A stretch of 64,000 bases of DNA, from contig CAZLBP010000018.1 in the NCBI GenBank assembly GCA_964557855.1, forward strand, positions 10,589-74,588, written 5' to 3'. The translations under genes were made by a program, and so were the position numbers. The DNA is from JAJRZL01 sp964557855 (GTDB lineage: Bacteria > Zixibacteria > MSB-5A5 > GN15 > FEB-12). The notes beneath the pieces were generated by a model that saw only the letters and a list, made by a program, of their open reading frames with translations, was not told where the DNA came from and ran no database searches. Shown here in pieces: positions 17,425 to 27,300 of this stretch (its first letter is position 1; the number at the start of each line of letters is the position of its first letter).

Positions 17425-18471
17425 TTACGGGTGGGTGTATTCGCCGCGCTCGATGGCGGGGAGGTGTTGACGATACTCTTCGTCGGAAATAGAATTCTCC
17501 CAGGGACCGAGCATCTTGAAGATCAGCAACGATCCCCAGAAGAAAAGCACGAGGACGGCCGCCCATTTGACATGTGAAAACGTCTTCCGCTTGCGAGCGA
17601 CTTGTATCTCGAGTGTGTTGGTCACGGGACAGTTGTCCACACAGGCCATACACCCGGAGCATTCATCGGAAATGACTTCTTTCACCTTGTCCACTTTGAT
17701 AAACGCGGGACAGACTTTGGCGCAGGTTGAACAATCTATGCAGCTTCCGGGATTGCGCTTAATTCTCGTCGGTGAAACGAGGCTGCACAGACCCAGCAGG
17801 GCGCCATAGGGACATAGATACCGACACCAGAAGCCCCGAATGACCAGTGAGAATAGGAACAGCAGGCCTATTACTATCAAGGACAACTGTGAGATGTCGG
17901 TGAAGAAGCGTAGCATCAGTATATCAGCCACCTTGTTGTAGTCTGTATAGATGAACTGCTTGATTGAGTCTGGTGTCATTTGGATGAGAATGGCCCAGGT
18001 GAAGAAGGCCAACAGCAGGTACTTGAGCATTCGCAGGGGCCAATCGAGCCAGGCCGGTGGTTTTAGCCGACGGCGCCAGATCTTGTCGGAGATGTCTCCC
18101 AGTAGTTCGGAGACGAATCCCACGGGACAGACCCAGGAACAGAAGCCTTTCTTGAAGAGGATAGCAGTCAGCAGGATCACCAGGAAGATGATTAATCCGG
18201 CCGGGTGGATGTTGTTAATGATACCCGATTCAAGCCAGTAACGTAGTGAAACCAAGGAACTTATCGGTAACCACCCTTCGACTCCGGGCGGGCGCGAGAG
18301 CGGCAGCCAGGAAAAATTGAACTCTAACGACTTGATCCAGAGATAGAACTGTAGTCCAATCCAGAGATTGATGACAAGCGAGAAGAGCTGGCTGTAGAAG
18401 CGGATTCTTTGGACTCTGTTTCGGTCTCTGCGCGGAATTGTGGTGACTTGCTGTAATCTCGTTGTTTCCAT
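17425..18471 (-). CDS. NapH/NosR-like membrane ferredoxin (4Fe-4S)
   Basis: About 348 residues. Membrane segments lie near residues 30-50 and 75-105 (LIIFLVILLTAILF), 150-170 (LKYLLLAFFTWAIL), 205-225 (LSLIVIGLLFLFSLVI) and near the C-terminus (AAVLVLFFWGSLLIF). Two C-x3-C-P motifs follow membrane helices, CSWVCPVG and CRYLCPYG, as in NapH, NosR and related quinol-oxidising proteins. Two ferredoxin clusters then appear, CIDCSTCAKVCP and CSGCMACVDNCP. It likely passes electrons from the quinol pool to a periplasmic reductase that is not encoded here. ATG 18471 is chosen; a Met 12 codons upstream is possible. An FNR-like palindrome lies 48-61 bases upstream of the start, fitting anaerobic control. 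Confidence 0.85.
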   Translation of the reverse strand: METTRLQQVTTIPRRDRNRVQRIRFYSQLFSLVINLWIGLQFYLWIKSLEFNFSWLPLSRPPGVEGWLPISSLVSLRYWLESGIINNIHPAGLIIFLVILLTAILFKKGFCSWVCPVGFVSELLGDISDKIWRRRLKPPAWLDWPLRMLKYLLLAFFTWAILIQMTPDSIKQFIYTDYNKVADILMLRFFTDISQLSLIVIGLLFLFSLVIRGFWCRYLCPYGALLGLCSLVSPTRIKRNPGSCIDCSTCAKVCPAFIKVDKVKEVISDECSGCMACVDNCPVTNTLEIQVARKRKTFSHVKWAAVLVLFFWGSLLIFKMLGPWENSISDEEYRQHLPAIERGEYTHP

Positions 18472-18518
18472 AGTCCTATTGCCTGAGCGGATGGTAACCA
18501 AAAGCATCAGAATGGGCT

Positions 18519-18532
18519 TTGATTTAGGTCAA
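18519..18532 (-). promoter_or_regulatory. FNR/CRP-family operator upstream of the NapH-like gene
   Basis: TTGATTTAGGTCAA matches the FNR consensus TTGAT-N4-ATCAA at nine of ten positions. It lies inside a perfect 8-bp inverted repeat (GGCTTTGA / TCAAAGCC, spacer 6, 18516-18537), just upstream of the leftward NapH-like gene. Confidence 0.6.
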
Positions 18533-18988
18533 AGCCATCTTGCACCTATGTGAATACCGAAAATCTTTACATATCAGTAGTGTTTTATCGCTAAGGACCC
18601 ACGTTTCTTCGTCATGTGCGTCATCACTCCGCCCAATTCCAGGCATCGCATCCTAAGTAATATCCGGATTATAGGTTAGCGTTTCTATAATAGACTAACA
18701 CGCTCCATTAAAAATTGTCTTATGGATGGACTTTGCCACTTATTCGGTCCCGACACGTTGCATGTTGTGGATTAGTCGTTTGATCCTTTCCTATCTTATC
18801 AAAAACCAACAAGTTAAATAGAGAAGGTTTTCATTTTTCGCTTTCATTTTCCATAAAAACCCATATAATGTGGGTAAGAACATAGATTTCCACATTTCTA
18901 CTATCCGGTTTACGTGCACAATGCGAATGCCTCTTGGTTCCCGAATGAAAAATCGAAACTACTACAATAAGCGTCAATGGAGGAAACT
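18533..18988. other. AT-rich intergenic region upstream of the first C25 protease
   Basis: About 450 bases, clearly AT-richer than its neighbours (stretches such as CATTTTTCGCTTTCATTTTCC). It separates two divergent genes and should carry both promoters, but I could not fix a -35/-10 pair. GGAGG at 18979-18983 is the ribosome site of the next gene. No small gene or RNA recognised. Confidence 0.5.
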
Positions 18989-21900
18989 GTGAGAAGTATT
19001 CTAACTGGTGTTCTGTTGCTGGCCGTTGTTTTCATAGCACAGGGCACTATCTCGGCGGGGCAGATCATAGAAATTGAGGACAGCGAAACCCAAGTTGCGG
19101 TCAACGATCTCGATCGTAACGGAATAATCCTCGAAATAGGTGTTGGCGACCTCGAGTCTCACGAAGTACTCACCCAGGGTGGAGTTTTCACACTTCTGTC
19201 TTTCCCGGGCTGCGTTCGCTCGCAGAAACTGGGTGAGCCGAACCTGCCGCTTGTCAACAGACTCATTTCGGTACCGTTCGGCAGCGAGCTGAGGATCGAA
19301 CTACTCAGCTACGAGACTGAAGAAATCAATCTGAGCGATTTAGGCATCGAGTATCCGCTGCTTCCGGTTCAGCCTTCCGTTTCGAAGTCGGATGACCCGG
19401 CCTCGATCCCGTTTGAATACGATGCGGTCGTTTACGAGCAGGCGGGGTTCTACAGCCTAGAGACCGCGAGTGTACGGGAGTTGGGGACGATGAGGTCAGT
19501 CCATCTCGGTTTGGTATCCCTGTCACCGGTTGAGTACAATCCGCTTGAGAATGTCATTCGGGTGTACAAGAGTCTGACCGTGCAGGTCACGTACGAGCAT
19601 CCTGATTGGTTCGCTACGGAGGAGACATGGAAAAGTGCCTACTCCCCCGTATTCGAACCGCTTTATAGTCGGATTTGCAACTACGAGCAGCAGGCGACTC
19701 GGTACCGTGATGATCTGGTGAACTATCCAATTAAATACGTCATCATCTCCGACAGGGCGTTTGAGAGTCAACTGCAGCCGTTTATCGAATGGAAGACTAA
19801 GAAGGGATTCTACGTAGTCGAGACGTATACTGACGTGATCGGCTCCACACCATCGGCGTTGAACTCCTATCTGGACAGCATGTATACGGCCGATCTCGGC
19901 AGTGGCGGCCCGACGCCGTCTTTCCTGCTTATTGTCGGTGATGATAATCAGATTCCGGCGTATGATTTCGGTGCTCACATTTCGGATTTGTATGCGTGCG
20001 AATTCACCGGAGATGTGTTTCCGGAAATATACTACGGTCGTTTCTCAGCGCAGAACCCGGCTCAACTTCAACCGCAAATAGATAAGACGCTCGAGTACGA
20101 GCAGTATTTGATGCCTGATCCGAGTTATTTGGGCGAAGTCACCCTAATTGCCGGTGTGGACGGTACATATGCGATTACACACGGCAACGGCCAGATCAAT
20201 TACGGTACAAATTTGTATTTCAATGCCGCGCATGGCATTAATCCCAATACGTGGTTGTATCCCGCTTCGGATCAACCGGGCGCGTCGGCAGCGATTATTC
20301 AGACGGTCAACGACGGTATCGGCTTAATCAACTACACCGCCCACTGCGGGCACACTGGTCATTCGGATCCGTCGTTTACAACATCCGATGTAAACGGACT
20401 TACCAACGAGCACAAATACTGTCTGGGTATCGGTAACTGCTGCCTGGCCAACACGTTCGGTTCCGATTACGGTTCACCGTGCATGGGTGAAGCCTGGCTG
20501 CAAAAAGCCAATGGCGGCGGCATCGGTTACATCGGCGGTACCAACTCGACGTATTGGGACGAAGACTACTGGTGGGGAGTCGGTTATGGGCCGGTTGTCG
20601 GCGGCGGAGCGACCTACGAACAAACCGGAATCGGCGCTTATGACGGCATCTTTCATGATCATGGCGAGCCGACCAATCTTCATTATGTAACAAACGACGC
20701 CATAATCTTCGCCGGAAACATGGCGGTCACCGAGTCCGGTAGCTCGCGGACAACTTATTACTGGCAGATATATCACCTGATGGGTGATCCGTCGGTGATG
20801 TCTTACATGGGCGTCCCGACCGTGAATCCGGTAGTTCATCCCAGCGCTCTGGTGTTCACGTCGACTACAGTGGATGTTACTGCCGATCCCGGCTCCTATT
20901 TCGGTGTTTCCATGAACGGTGTCTTGCATGGCGCGGGTTATGTCGACGCGTCCGGCACGGCCACGATAAATCTCGATGCATTCAGCGCGCCGGGGACGGC
21001 CGACATCGTGGTTACCTGCCAGAACCGTGAGCCTTACGTATCGACGATCGATCTCTTTGCACCCGACGGTCCCTATGTTGTTTATGCCTCGTACGACATA
21101 AACGATCCTACCGGCAACAACAACGGCCTGGTAGACGTCGGTGAGAGCGTGTTGATGGGACTGAATTTGAAGAACGTCGGCCCGGATGATGCGCTCAATG
21201 TCGAGGCGACGATTGCCACTTCCGATCCTCTTGTTAGTATCGTCGACGGCTATGAAGCGTATGGTACTATCACCGGCAACGAAGGAACTTCGTATATCGC
21301 CGATGGGTACGCCTTCAGCGTCTCACCAGCGACGCCCGACAAACATAACATTACGTTCGATCTGACGGTTAGCGGGACGAATAGGGATACGTGGGTAGGT
21401 ACGTTTGTCGTTCCGGTTCACGCTCCGAACGTCGTCAATCCGATCGTTGCCATCGATGATGCATCGGGTAACAGCAACGGTATCCTCGACCCGGGTGAGA
21501 CGGTTGATATCACGGTCACTCTTACTAATACAGGCAGCGGTCAGGCGATTGGCACGGATGCTACAATCACGGAGTCACACACGTATGTAACGGTGTCCGA
21601 CGATTACGGCTATTTCGGCCTCATCGATTCGATCAACGGCACGGGCTCTAATGCGACGGACGTCTATACGGTGTCGGCGGATGCGGCCTGTCCTATGGGT
21701 GACACTGCGAGATTCACCATGTCGGTGAGCGCCGACGGCGGTTACAGCGCAAACGTCACTTTTGATGTTGTTGTCGGTGATCGCGTCGTCTTCTTCTATG
21801 ATGACTTTTCGTTTGACCAGGGCTGGACCGGCCTGGGCGGTTCCGGTGAATGGACGATCGGGCCCGCTGTCGGCGGTTCCGGTTCGGATGGCTCGGGCGG

Positions 21901-24208
21901 CCCCGATCCCTCCAACGACCATTCCCCCACAGCCGATAATCAAGTACTCGGCAATGACCTGACGTCCGGCTCGGGGGGCGATTACGCAGCCAACCTCGGT
22001 TCAACATACTGGGTTTATTCACCCATAATCGACTGCTTTGATTTCACCGGCGTGAAGATGGCCTACTTCCACTGGCTGGGTGTGGAATCACCTTCGTATG
22101 ATCATGCCTACTTCGAAGTCTACAACGGCGTGAGTTGGGTCCGTTTGTACGAAAACGGCGGTACGGTCAACGAGAGCAGTTGGACCGAAGAGGAATATGA
22201 TCTTTCAGCCTACGCCGATGAGAACCCGGATTTTCAGATCCGCTTCGGTATCGGACCGACGGACGGTTCCGTGCAGTACTGCGGCTGGAATGTCGATGAC
22301 ATTACGCTGAAAGGCTATAATCAGAGCACGGGTGGCTCCCCCGTCCTTGCATTCCTGCAGAACGAACTGGGCGACAGCCTGCTTAACGATCAGACCAGCC
22401 AGATGTACTTACGGGTTTATAACAATGGTGACGGCAACCTGCGCATTCGCTTCAATCCGAATAACGAGTGGATTACCTGTTCCACGGACTTGAACGACGT
22501 GCCGCCCGGTGACAGTCTTGATTTTCCGATTACTATCGATGCAAGCGGGATGGCGCCCGGTGATCACACCGGTTCCGTTCACTTCACCTGTAATGACTAC
22601 TTGCAGCAGTCAGGTGACATCCCGGTTCAGCTGCACGTTTTTGGTCCCGAACTGTCATTCTCCCCGCCGGAACTGATCGACAGCCTCATCGGCGGCGACA
22701 GCGACGTACTGACGTTGCGCATTTACAATACGGGACTGGGTAATCTGAATATCAGTTTCACGACCACGGACGGCTGGCTCGATTGCGGCGATGACGACCA
22801 TCTCGTACCGCCCAACGACAGCCTGGACTGCACGGTTACGTGCAATTCGGCGGGCATGGCCCCCGGTGACCATGTGGGCAACCTGCACTACACCTGCGAC
22901 TATCCGGAAGCACCGGAGGGTGATATTCCGGTACTTCTTCATGTCTACGTTCCCGCCTGTGACATTCCTCAGTCTTCGATCGAGGCCACTGTGTCAGCCG
23001 GAGAACAGACGACACAGCTGTTGACTATCAATAACACCGGGCCGGGTCGATTGAGTTATAGTGTCGGCTGTCAGGCGTTTGACCAGAGGAAGAGCCGCAC
23101 ACGGCCGGCGATGAACGCATCGCTGCCTGAGCCGCTTGGCTACCGACCCGGCGACGACGATAAGTCTAACGCCGTAGCGCCATACTTTGCGCCGGTCGAC
23201 AAAGGACACGGCGGACCGGATCTTTACGGGTATTCGTGGATTGACTCTGATGATCCGGGTGGACCGGCGTTCATCTGGGTCGACATTTCGTCGCTGGGCA
23301 CACCGGTGACACTCGGTGACGACTCCTGTGAAGGCCCGCTACCGATCGGGTTCCCCTTCCAGTACTATGACAGTACGTATACGGAGCTCTATATTGGTTC
23401 CAACGGTATCATCACGTTCAGTTCGAGCGGCGCCTCCGCCCGCATCAATACCGGCATTCCGACTTCGTCGGTACCCAATGACATGTTAGCGGTCTGGTGG
23501 GATGATCTCGACCCCGAAGAGGGAGGAAACGTCTATTACTACTATGATGCCGGTGTCGGCAGATTCATAGTCAGTTATGTAGACGTTCGCAACTACGCCT
23601 ACCCGAGCGGGACCGGTTCACTTAGTTTCCAGGTCATATTGTATCCCAACGGCAAGATTACGATGCAATATGCGACGATGGACCCGGGCAGCGACGGCGA
23701 AGGTCTGTCGAGCGCCACGGTCGGGATTGAGAATGCGGTCGGTGACGATGGTTTGCAGGTGGCCTATAACGCTCCGTATATGCACAACAACCTGGCCATC
23801 GATTTCACGGTCGTGCGCTGGTTGTGGGTGGAACCGGGCGGCGGCATTATCGAGCCGTTCAGCTCGGCCTCGATCGACGTGCACCTCGATGCGACGGAAC
23901 TGGGTGACGGCACGTATGACGGGCAGCTCAGTATCACGACCAACGACCCCGTCATGCCCAGCGCGGTATTGCCGGTGTCGCTACAGGTTCAGGATTACAT
24001 ATGCGGTGACGTCAACGGCAATGGGGCAGGTCCCAATGTCGAAGACCTGACCTACCTCGTCGACTACTTGTTCAAGGAAGGCCCGCCGCCACCGGTATTG
24101 GCAGCCGCCAACGTCGACGGCATTGGCGGTGAAGCGATTGACGTAGCCGACCTTTCGTACCTGGTGGACTACCTGTTCCGGAGCGGACCCGAGCCCGTTT
24201 GTCAGTGA
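18989..24208 (+). CDS. Gingipain-like (C25) giant secreted protease with dockerin tail, paralog 1
   Basis: 1,739 residues. GTG 18989 is preferred over ATG 18977 because GGAGG overlaps that ATG and sits five bases before the GTG, giving a clean signal peptide (ILTGVLLLAVVFIAQGTISA). A C25 propeptide (~25-225, with GEPNLPLVNRLISVP) precedes the C25 domain (~235-620: YVIISDRAFESQLQPFIEWK, LLIVGDDNQIP). NYTAHCGHTGH gives the catalytic His (~455) and GNCCLANTF the catalytic Cys (~485). Ig-like and CARDB-like modules follow, with an inserted lectin-like domain (FSFDQGWTGLGGSGEWTIG). Two repeats with NTGLGNL / PNDSLDCTV, a BACON-like part and the double dockerin tail end in EPVCQ. The catalytic Cys context is less canonical than in the next gene. 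It presumably degrades extracellular protein. Confidence 0.88.
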   Translation: MRSILTGVLLLAVVFIAQGTISAGQIIEIEDSETQVAVNDLDRNGIILEIGVGDLESHEVLTQGGVFTLLSFPGCVRSQKLGEPNLPLVNRLISVPFGSELRIELLSYETEEINLSDLGIEYPLLPVQPSVSKSDDPASIPFEYDAVVYEQAGFYSLETASVRELGTMRSVHLGLVSLSPVEYNPLENVIRVYKSLTVQVTYEHPDWFATEETWKSAYSPVFEPLYSRICNYEQQATRYRDDLVNYPIKYVIISDRAFESQLQPFIEWKTKKGFYVVETYTDVIGSTPSALNSYLDSMYTADLGSGGPTPSFLLIVGDDNQIPAYDFGAHISDLYACEFTGDVFPEIYYGRFSAQNPAQLQPQIDKTLEYEQYLMPDPSYLGEVTLIAGVDGTYAITHGNGQINYGTNLYFNAAHGINPNTWLYPASDQPGASAAIIQTVNDGIGLINYTAHCGHTGHSDPSFTTSDVNGLTNEHKYCLGIGNCCLANTFGSDYGSPCMGEAWLQKANGGGIGYIGGTNSTYWDEDYWWGVGYGPVVGGGATYEQTGIGAYDGIFHDHGEPTNLHYVTNDAIIFAGNMAVTESGSSRTTYYWQIYHLMGDPSVMSYMGVPTVNPVVHPSALVFTSTTVDVTADPGSYFGVSMNGVLHGAGYVDASGTATINLDAFSAPGTADIVVTCQNREPYVSTIDLFAPDGPYVVYASYDINDPTGNNNGLVDVGESVLMGLNLKNVGPDDALNVEATIATSDPLVSIVDGYEAYGTITGNEGTSYIADGYAFSVSPATPDKHNITFDLTVSGTNRDTWVGTFVVPVHAPNVVNPIVAIDDASGNSNGILDPGETVDITVTLTNTGSGQAIGTDATITESHTYVTVSDDYGYFGLIDSINGTGSNATDVYTVSADAACPMGDTARFTMSVSADGGYSANVTFDVVVGDRVVFFYDDFSFDQGWTGLGGSGEWTIGPAVGGSGSDGSGGPDPSNDHSPTADNQVLGNDLTSGSGGDYAANLGSTYWVYSPIIDCFDFTGVKMAYFHWLGVESPSYDHAYFEVYNGVSWVRLYENGGTVNESSWTEEEYDLSAYADENPDFQIRFGIGPTDGSVQYCGWNVDDITLKGYNQSTGGSPVLAFLQNELGDSLLNDQTSQMYLRVYNNGDGNLRIRFNPNNEWITCSTDLNDVPPGDSLDFPITIDASGMAPGDHTGSVHFTCNDYLQQSGDIPVQLHVFGPELSFSPPELIDSLIGGDSDVLTLRIYNTGLGNLNISFTTTDGWLDCGDDDHLVPPNDSLDCTVTCNSAGMAPGDHVGNLHYTCDYPEAPEGDIPVLLHVYVPACDIPQSSIEATVSAGEQTTQLLTINNTGPGRLSYSVGCQAFDQRKSRTRPAMNASLPEPLGYRPGDDDKSNAVAPYFAPVDKGHGGPDLYGYSWIDSDDPGGPAFIWVDISSLGTPVTLGDDSCEGPLPIGFPFQYYDSTYTELYIGSNGIITFSSSGASARINTGIPTSSVPNDMLAVWWDDLDPEEGGNVYYYYDAGVGRFIVSYVDVRNYAYPSGTGSLSFQVILYPNGKITMQYATMDPGSDGEGLSSATVGIENAVGDDGLQVAYNAPYMHNNLAIDFTVVRWLWVEPGGGIIEPFSSASIDVHLDATELGDGTYDGQLSITTNDPVMPSAVLPVSLQVQDYICGDVNGNGAGPNVEDLTYLVDYLFKEGPPPPVLAAANVDGIGGEAIDVADLSYLVDYLFRSGPEPVCQ

Positions 24209-24221
24209 GGAGAGTTACGAT

Positions 24222-24251
24222 CGGCCATCCCCGTTCAAGAGGGGGTGGCCG
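24222..24251 (+). terminator. Hairpin between the two C25 genes
   Basis: An 11-pair stem (CGGCCATCCCC / GGGGGTGGCCG, one G-T pair) with an 8-base loop begins 13 bases after the stop codon. The T run behind it is poor, so it may be a partial terminator or an mRNA 3'-end protector. Confidence 0.5.
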
Positions 24252-24354
24252 CTGATTTCGTGTATGGCCGTGTATGGCAAAGATCTTTAAGCGGATTTTA
24301 CTCGTGAAGAAAAAGATTAGAAATACAAGAACCGTTAAGCGGAGAGAGGTATGC

Positions 24355-27300
24355 ATGCGCAAGAACGTTATTACAGTGGTCGCAACGGTGATGCTGCTGG
24401 CTCCGGCCCTGATGGGGTCACCGACAGGAACTGTCGATGTCGTTGTCGAGGAATCGAATGATTCGCGAATTGTCGTTCGGTACGAAGTCAACGATTTCGT
24501 CAAGGAAGAAGTGCAAATCAACGGGCAGACATTCTATACCGTTACCTGTCCGGAAGAAGGCGTCTTGCTGGAAGCGGGAGAACCGGCCTTGCCGAAGATC
24601 TGCCGCAGTATTATCATTCCCGATGACGCACGTATGGAAGTGAACATTGTCTCGGCCAAATATACGGACTATGCTCGCACGCCGGTGGCGCCGTCCAAAG
24701 GCAATCTGCTGCGAACGGTGAATCCGGATGACATCCCATATACGCTGGGGCCGGTCTACCAGACCGCGGAGTGGTACCCGGGCGAGGTGGTCAACCTCCG
24801 GGAACCCCATATCCAGCGCGATTACAGAGGAACCGTTATCGATTTGTATGCGTTTCAGTACCATCCTGAAAAGCAAACCCTGCGGGTTTACGAGTCGATT
24901 ACGATCGAGGTAGTGCACGCGGGGTCTGGGGTCCACAATATATTAACCAGAAACAGCGCCGAAATCAAACTCGTGCCCGATTTCGATTTGATGTACGAGC
25001 GCCGCTACATCAATTACAGTCAATTGAGTCAGCGCTATACGCCCGTCATGGAGTCGGGCGACATGCTGATCATTACGTACGATGCTTTTCATCCCTATCT
25101 GGATCCGCTGGTTCAATGGAAGCGACAGAAAGGTATCAAGACCACCGTGGTCGACGTTTCCACTATCGGTAACAACTCGACGTCCATCAAAGCTTACATT
25201 CAGAACTTTTACAACAACAATGATCTGGCCTGGATTCTGCTGGTGGGGGACCATACGCAGGTCGCAACACCCTACGCATCCGGCGGGGCCTCAGACCCCA
25301 GCTACGCCAAGCTGGCGGGTTCGGACAATTACCCGGATGCTTTTGTGGGGCGCTTCTCGGCGGAAAACACCGGCCACGTGGAGACACAGGTTGAACGTAC
25401 GGTCGCATATGAAATGACCCCTGTCTCGACAGCGTGGCTGCATAAGGGCACCGGGATCGCCTCCAACCAGGGACCGGGACACAATGGCGAATATGACAAC
25501 GTGCACATGGACTACATCCGTAATGATCTCCTGGCGTTTACGTACACTCATGTGGATCAGATTTATGATCCGACCGCCACGTCCTCGCAAGTGAGTGCTG
25601 CTCTAAATGAAGGTCGGAGTATAATCAACTACTGCGGTCACGGCAGCACTACGAGCTGGTCCTCATCGGGTTTCAGCAGCTCACATGTGAATGCGTTGAC
25701 TAATACGGATATGTTGCCGTTCATTATCAGCGTGGCCTGTGTCAATGGTGACTTCGATGGCTACACGTGTTTCGCCGAGGCGTGGTTGCGGGCGACCAGC
25801 GGCGGCAATCCGTCGGGAGCTATTGCCACCTACATGTCGTCGATCAACCAATCCTGGAGCCCGCCTATGTACGCCCAGGATGAAGCCGTCGATCTGCTCG
25901 TGGCGGAAGCCAAGACGACATTTGGCGGCCTGTGTTTTAACGGTTCCTGCTACATGATCGATGTGAACGGGGCGGGTGGTGTCGAAATGTACGATACGTG
26001 GCACATATTCGGTGACCCGTCTGTGCAGGTTCGGACCGATATTCCTGCTGATTTGAACGTGAGTCATGAGTCGGTCGTGCTGTTCAATTTTACGGAGTTC
26101 GACGTGACCGTCGCGGGTGAAGAAGGGGCACTGTGCGCCTTGTATCACAACGGCGTGCTCTATGGCGCGGCGTATACAGAAGCCAGTGGCGCTGCTACTA
26201 TTCCGATAAGCGAGGCTCTGCCGATTGGAGAAGCGATAACGCTGACGGTAACCGCCTTCAACGCCAATCCGTACATCGGCAGCGTGCAAGTGATCACGCC
26301 GGACGGTCCGTATGTTATTTACAATGACAATACGATTAACGATTTGGGTATTATCAATGGCGAGGTCGATGCCGGCGAGAGTGTGTTGTTGGGCCTGCAA
26401 CTGAAGAACGTCGGACCGGACGACGCGCTCGAGGTGACGGCTGCGCTTACGACTGATGACCTGTACGTCAACATAGCGGACGACAACGAGTATTATGGAA
26501 CCGTAAGCGGTAACGACGGCATCGGTTACGTGGTCGATGGTTTTGCATTCGACGTTGCTCAGGACGCGCCGCACGGGCATCTGATTTCGTTTGAAGTAAA
26601 CGTCACCGGCAACAGCCGCCTGCTCTGGACCAGCTCTTTCTCACTGCCGGTGCGCGCCATCGGTACGCTCTCGATGGATCCGATACTGGCCGACAGTCTG
26701 GTTGGTGGCGACAGCTGTGTGCTGCCAATCCGGGTACACAATGTCGGTTCCGGCGACTTGCACATCACGTTCACGTCGCCTGATGACTGGATATACTGTG
26801 GAGGCGGCGAGCACGTGGTAGCCCCCAACGACAGCACGGATTGTCATATCACATTGAACTCGAGTGGGATGGTGCCTGGAGATCATCTCGGCACCGTGCA
26901 GTATGTGACCGATGATCCGGGTCATCCCGACGGCGATATCCCGGTGGACCTCCACATCTATCTGCCGGCCTGCAATATTCCGCAGACGTCGGTCGACGGC
27001 TCGGTAGCCGCCGGTGAGGAGGTTGTCGAGCCGCTTGTTATCGATAACAACGGTCCCGGTCGTCTGACGTACAGCATCGGCTGTCAGTCATTCGATCCCG
27101 TGACCAAGCGCGAGGCGCCGGCAGAGGTGGCTTCCATGCCGGAGCCGCTGGGTTATCGACCGACCGACGGTGACAAATCAGGAGCCGTGGCTCCGTTGTA
27201 CGCCGCCTCCGATCGCGGACACGGCGGCCCGGACATGTACGGGTATTCCTGGATCGATTCCGATGATCCGGGCGGCACCGCGTTTCTGTGGGTCGACATT

